Below, piece by piece: positions 59,951 through 64,000 of a stretch of DNA of 64,000 nt. The notes beneath the pieces are model-generated. The model made no database searches and was not told where the DNA came from. It worked only from the letters and a program-made list of their open reading frames with translations. A program made the position numbers and the translations under genes. How positions within the stretch are numbered: the stretch's first letter is position 1; every line of letters begins with the position of its first letter. Origin of the DNA: Platynereis dumerilii (lineage: Eukaryota > Annelida > Polychaeta > Phyllodocida > Nereididae); NCBI GenBank assembly GCA_026936325.1, contig JAPTHN010000004.1, positions 46,093,289 through 46,157,288 of the forward strand, written 5' to 3'.

Positions 59951-60581
59951 AAAAAAAAACATGATGAGGTTCATTCATTCCACATAATATTATGTCTCTG
60001 AGATTGTGTTCCAAATTATCAAAACCAATATATTGCAAGGATAAAACGTAATCCAATCTACCACACACAAAAATTAAATCCCATTGGATGAAATTATCCA
60101 AATTTTTAAAATATTATTTTTTATATTATGCCTAAAACACCTACCTGGCACTGTGACAGTTCTGCTATATCCTCTGCTATATTCCAAGTTGGACAGCTCC
60201 TACCCCCTTACACCTGACCATATTTGGGAGGGGCAGGTCCCTGATGCTTCAATCTTCAACACAGGAGGTAAATTCCAATGGTGGCAGACAAACTTATTAT
60301 CCAAATCCAAGATTTGATTGAAAATTGGTTGAAATCACCAGTTATGACCATATATTTCTGTGAAGTATTGTAACTGTGTGTCCTCAGGTCCCATACACTA
60401 TGTGAACAACCTATTTGACAGGTGATCACTCAAGCATGCCTGTTCTGAGTGCCACCACCAACTCATGCATGACACTAATGTAAAAATAGCATCTGACCAT
60501 CATGGTCATGCACATCACAACAGTGTCTACGCTGAGTCAAGTGATTGTCACAATGTCCCACCATTATGGCAAATAATATGG

Positions 60582-60762
60582 AGGGCTATCTAATACCAAT
60601 TGCTGGGTCCAAGGTTCGAATCCAGCTCTTAACAGGTCACCTGGACCCCTGTTGGACGGCTGGTTCAATCATCCTTCACCTCATTGTTGTGTCCTCCTCC
60701 TGCCTTAGTTAGCCTACCAAGTGCATAAATACAGGACGTAAAGCCCCAATCATCCATCCATC
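60582..60762 (+). mobile_element. SINE family 1
   Basis: ACCAATTGCTGGGTCCAAGG, GTTCGAATCCAGC (B box), GTCACCTGGACCCCTGTTGG and the tail CCAATCATCCATCCATC. The A-box part is poorly preserved. Confidence 0.75.
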
Positions 60763-61341
60763 AAGGCAACTCAAAATGAAAGTATGATAATAGTGACATC
60801 GATTTAAAATTCACTCTGTGGTAGATTATTGATACTCTTCTATCTATCAAAGGTTTCTGTCTATCTGACAATTTTCATAAATGTAGTTGCCTCTTGGGAT
60901 AATTTACAGATTATAATATAATAATAATATAATAATAATATAATAAATGGCTTAATTTAATAATGCCATACTGTTGTTTTTAACAATCATGCAATGGTTT
61001 AAAAATCATTTATCTGGTATCAATCTACCAACACTGAATTTGATCTATCAAGATTTCTCCATCTACCTGGTTGTAAAAATGAGCACAGTATTCATCTTGC
61101 AGAAGATCGGTCAATAAAGCAATAATCTATCCACAGAGAAATAAATCTAGTAATTTTAGTGTCATGCTTTGACTTATTATCAATAGTTAAGTCCCAATGG
61201 ACTACCTGTATTGTCATAAATTTTGATGTTTATTTTGTGTCTTAGCAACCAGTGGCTGTGGTCTGGGAGGTCATTGTGTCACTTCATCATTCCATCATTA
61301 CTTGACAAGTTCAGTGCAGAAGGGCTGATTATTGTCAGTGC

Positions 61342-61600
61342 ATGATGGATGATTGGAGCTTTACATCCTGTATTTATGCATCTGGTAGGCCAATTAAGAC
61401 AGGAGGAGATGGATGGATGGATGGATGGATGGATGATTGGTGCTTTACATCCTGTATTTATGCACTTGGCTGATTAGGACATACCGAGGACACAGCAATG
61501 AGGCGAAGAATGATTTATACTGTATGCCTACTGCTGTCCAACATAGGTTGAGGTAACCTTGTCTGGGCAGAAATTGAACCAATCAAAGACCAAGCGACTG
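61342..61600 (-). mobile_element. Two SINE family 1 pieces in tandem
   Basis: A short piece (GATGATTGGAGCTTTACATC ... AATTAAGACAGGAGG, 61342-61407) is followed by (GGAT)n and a longer reverse copy (61411-61600: TGATTGGTGCTTTACATCC, ACACAGCAATGAGGCG, GTCCAACATAGG). Confidence 0.7.
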
Positions 61601-61964
61601 GAACCATCAGTGCATTGTAAAAATGTATGGATGATGGGGCTCTATGTCTTGTATTAATTGTCACTACGAATGTATATAAAACCACAATAGCCGAATGACC
61701 TTTTCAGTTGTCAATAGAATCATCATAAAAATACTAAAGATTAATGAGTGTCTGTAAAATGCGGAATGCCAAAATATATTATACCGGTGTCTTCTATTAC
61801 ATTATTAGGGTGATAATACGAGAATGTTAACAAGAAAATCTTTTTGAAAAAAAAGATATATGCTGGCTGTAGTGATTACGATTTCAAAATTTACAATAAG
61901 AGTATGTTTTGCCAAAAGAATTTTAAAATATGGTATAAGAGAAACTACAGATGAACCCATAATA

Positions 61965-62182
61965 TAGTATAAGAAGCTATAAGAGGAATTATAGATGAAC
62001 CCATGATAGATCTATCTATCTATCTGTCTATCTCTCACCCTCTCTATCTCTTCATCCCAAGGGGGGCATGCGATGCTCTGGAGACACCAACTATACTTTT
62101 TCTATATCTCTCACTAACTAGGTCTTGAACACACACACATCATGGGTTCATCTATAAATCCTCTTATAGCTTCTTATACCTG
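61965..62182. repeat. Inverted repeat with ~42-bp arms
   Basis: GTATAAGAAGCTATAAGAGG and onward to GAACCCATGAT (61966-62006) pairs with ATCATGGGTTCATCTATAAA and onward to CTTATAGCTTCTTATACC (62140-62182). The loop contains (TATC)n. Probably a MITE. Confidence 0.8.
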
Positions 62183-62429
62183 CTCTGCTGATCTACACTA
62201 ACTGGTGTATAGTATTGACTGTTATTTTTATTCCTATGACAGTTTAGCTGGAGTTGGCAAGTTCATATGGGGGAGCAAGGGTTCAATATGACTCACTATT
62301 AATTAGTAAGTCACTATATATGACTGTCAATCCTTAACTGTTAATCAGGCATCCCTTACTGTTGTTCATCAGTTAGTCACTACCTGTTAGTCATTAAGTC
62401 CGTTGTTTTGGTAGTTACTATTTGTTAGC

Positions 62430-63960
62430 CACTAAATATGTTATTTAGTCACAAACTGTTAGTTAGTCAAAAACTGTTAGTCAAAAACTGTTAGTCAGTC
62501 AAAAACTGTTAGTTAGTCAAAAACTGTTAGCTAGTAAAAAAGTGTTAGTTAGTGAAAAAGTGTTAGTTAGTGATAAGGGGGACTTAGTCAAAACTGTTAG
62601 TCAGTCAAAACTGTTAATTTGTCAAAAACTGTTAGTCAGTCAAAACTGTTAGTTAGTCAAAAACTGTTTGTAGTAAAAAAAACTGTTATTCTGTCAAAAA
62701 CTGTTAGTTAGTCAAAAACTGTCAGTTAGTCAAAACTATTTGTAGTCAAAACTGTTAGTAGTCAAAAATGGTTAGTAAGTCAAACTGTTAGTAGTCAAAA
62801 ACTGTTAGTTAGTCAAAAACTGTTAGTTAGTGAAAAGGGAGGTTAGTCCAAACTGTTTGTAGTCAAAACTGTTAGTCAGTCAAAACTGTTAATTTGTCAA
62901 AAACTGTTAGTCAGTCAAAAACTGTTAGTTAGTCAAAAACTGTTATTCAGTCAAAACTGTTAGTAGTCAAAACTGTTAGTTAGTCAAAAACTGTTTGTAG
63001 TAAAAAAAACTGTTATTCAGTCAAAAATGTTAGTAGTCAAAAATGGTGAGTTAGTCAAAACTGTTAGTCGAAACTGTTAGTCAGTCAAAACTGTTAATTT
63101 GTCAAAAACTTTTAGTCAAAAACAGTTAGTGAAAACAGTTAGTGAAAAACTGTAAGTCAAAACTGTTAGTAGTCAAAAATGGTTAGTTAGTCAAAACTAT
63201 TAGTAGTCAAAAACTGTTAGTTAGTGAAAAGGGGGAGTTAGTCAAAACTGTTTGTAGTCACAACTGTTATTCAGTCAAAACTGTTATTTGTCAAAACTGT
63301 TAGTCAGTCAAAAACTGTTAGTTAGTCAAAACTGTTTGTAGTAAAAAAAACTGTTATTCAGTCAAAACTGTGAGTAGTCAAAACTGTTAGTTAGTCAAAA
63401 ACTGTTTGTAGTAAAAAAATGGTTATTCAGTCAAAACTGTTAGTAGTCAAAACTGTTAGTCAGTCAAAACTGTTAATTTGTCAAAAACTGTTATTCAGTC
63501 AAAAACTATTAGCTGGTCAAAAACTGTTAGTCAAAAACTGTTAGTCAAAAACTATTTGTAGTCAAAACTGTTTGTCGTCAAAAATGGTTAGTTAGTCAAA
63601 ACTGTTGGTTAGTCAAAAACTGTCAGTTAGTGACAAACTGTTAATTAGTTACTAATTGTCACTAACTGTTAGTCACTAACTGTTAGTCATTCACTTACTG
63701 TTAGTCAGTCACTGTTAGTCAGTCGCTAACTGTTAGTGAGTCATGTAAGTCAGCTAGTCCTTAACTGTTAGGAAACTGTAAGTTACTAACTGCTAGTCCC
63801 TGACTGTTAGTCATTTTGTCCCTAACTGTTGTTCATCAGTTGGTCACTACTCTTAGTAAGTCACTGTTGTTAGTCACTTACTGTTAGTAAGCACTAACTG
63901 TTGTTGATTCACTGTTTGTTAGTCTTGAACTGCCAGTTAGTCACTAACTGTAAGTCACTA
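62430..63960. repeat. GTTAGTCAGTCAAAAACT minisatellite
   Basis: Long array of 14-20-bp units AACTGTTAGT(C/T)AGTCAAA. Higher-order segments recur (AACTGTTTGTAGTAAAAAAAACTG at about 62664, 62990, 63336 and 63400; AGTGAAAAGGG at about 62830 and 63220). It fades into GTTAGTCACTAAC words near 63600-63960. Confidence 0.95.
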
Positions 63961-64000
63961 ACAGTCTGTTAATCACCCCAAGGATGTGCCACCCAGAAAT

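Noticed and set aside
1-64000. Retroviral, LTR or Polinton-like elements
   Set aside because: No reverse transcriptase, integrase, capsid or envelope motifs and no long terminal direct repeats were recognised; visible elements are SINEs and DNA transposons.

Overview
The window is nuclear DNA from an intron-rich, AT-rich animal genome. Two orthologous housekeeping genes (RBM42, NDUFS2), a C-type lectin membrane receptor, tRNA-derived SINEs and a dense load of MITE-like foldback elements suggest a marine invertebrate. An echinoderm, hemichordate or similar deuterostome is my guess; the species cannot be fixed from the sequence. No bacterial operon, CRISPR array, rRNA gene or retroviral/LTR element was seen.

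Layout. At 0.95-1.85 kb lies a decayed Tc1/mariner-like transposase. From 5.56 to 11.34 kb on the + strand four coding exons encode a 182-residue secreted peptide precursor: signal peptide, KR site, a two-cysteine loop C-N-G-W-G-P-G-C, a glycine-rich spacer and a GKR amidation/cleavage site. Its last intron holds a hAT-type element with 8-bp target duplications, itself invaded by a SINE and a MITE. From 16.86 to 12.89 kb on the - strand lies RBM42 (RRM protein with a collagen-like Gly/Pro stretch); its conserved last exon was not found. It is head-to-head with NDUFS2 (17.14-25.18 kb, +, 13 exons, 462 residues) across 284 bp carrying a perfect ETS/GABP site.

From 47.10 down to 27.81 kb on the - strand a nine-exon gene encodes a 598-residue type I receptor: signal peptide, two C-type lectin-like domains, a Pro/Thr mucin-like stalk, one membrane helix and a tyrosine-rich tail with an acid-preceded YSTL motif. 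Its 12.4-kb first intron is mostly repeats: SINEs, foldback elements, a 22-bp EcoRI-type satellite in two blocks, a second 22-bp array that is open in three frames, and GATA/TATC microsatellites.

From 50.66 to 59.95 kb three phase-compatible + strand exons may form the end of a small cysteine-containing gene (tentative). The rest of 47-64 kb is repeat-rich: minisatellites, a 1.65-kb non-autonomous Tc1-type element with a double-repeat (IR/DR) end structure, two members of a TA-flanked foldback MITE, three SINE families and a 1.5-kb GTTAGTCA-type array reaching almost to the window end.

How the genes relate: RBM42 and NDUFS2 probably share one TATA-less promoter. The peptide precursor and the lectin receptor are independent secretory-pathway genes. 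Nothing suggests a gene cluster with one function. The most novel items are the unassigned peptide precursor, the lectin receptor with a hemITAM-like tail, and the layered mobile-element structures.
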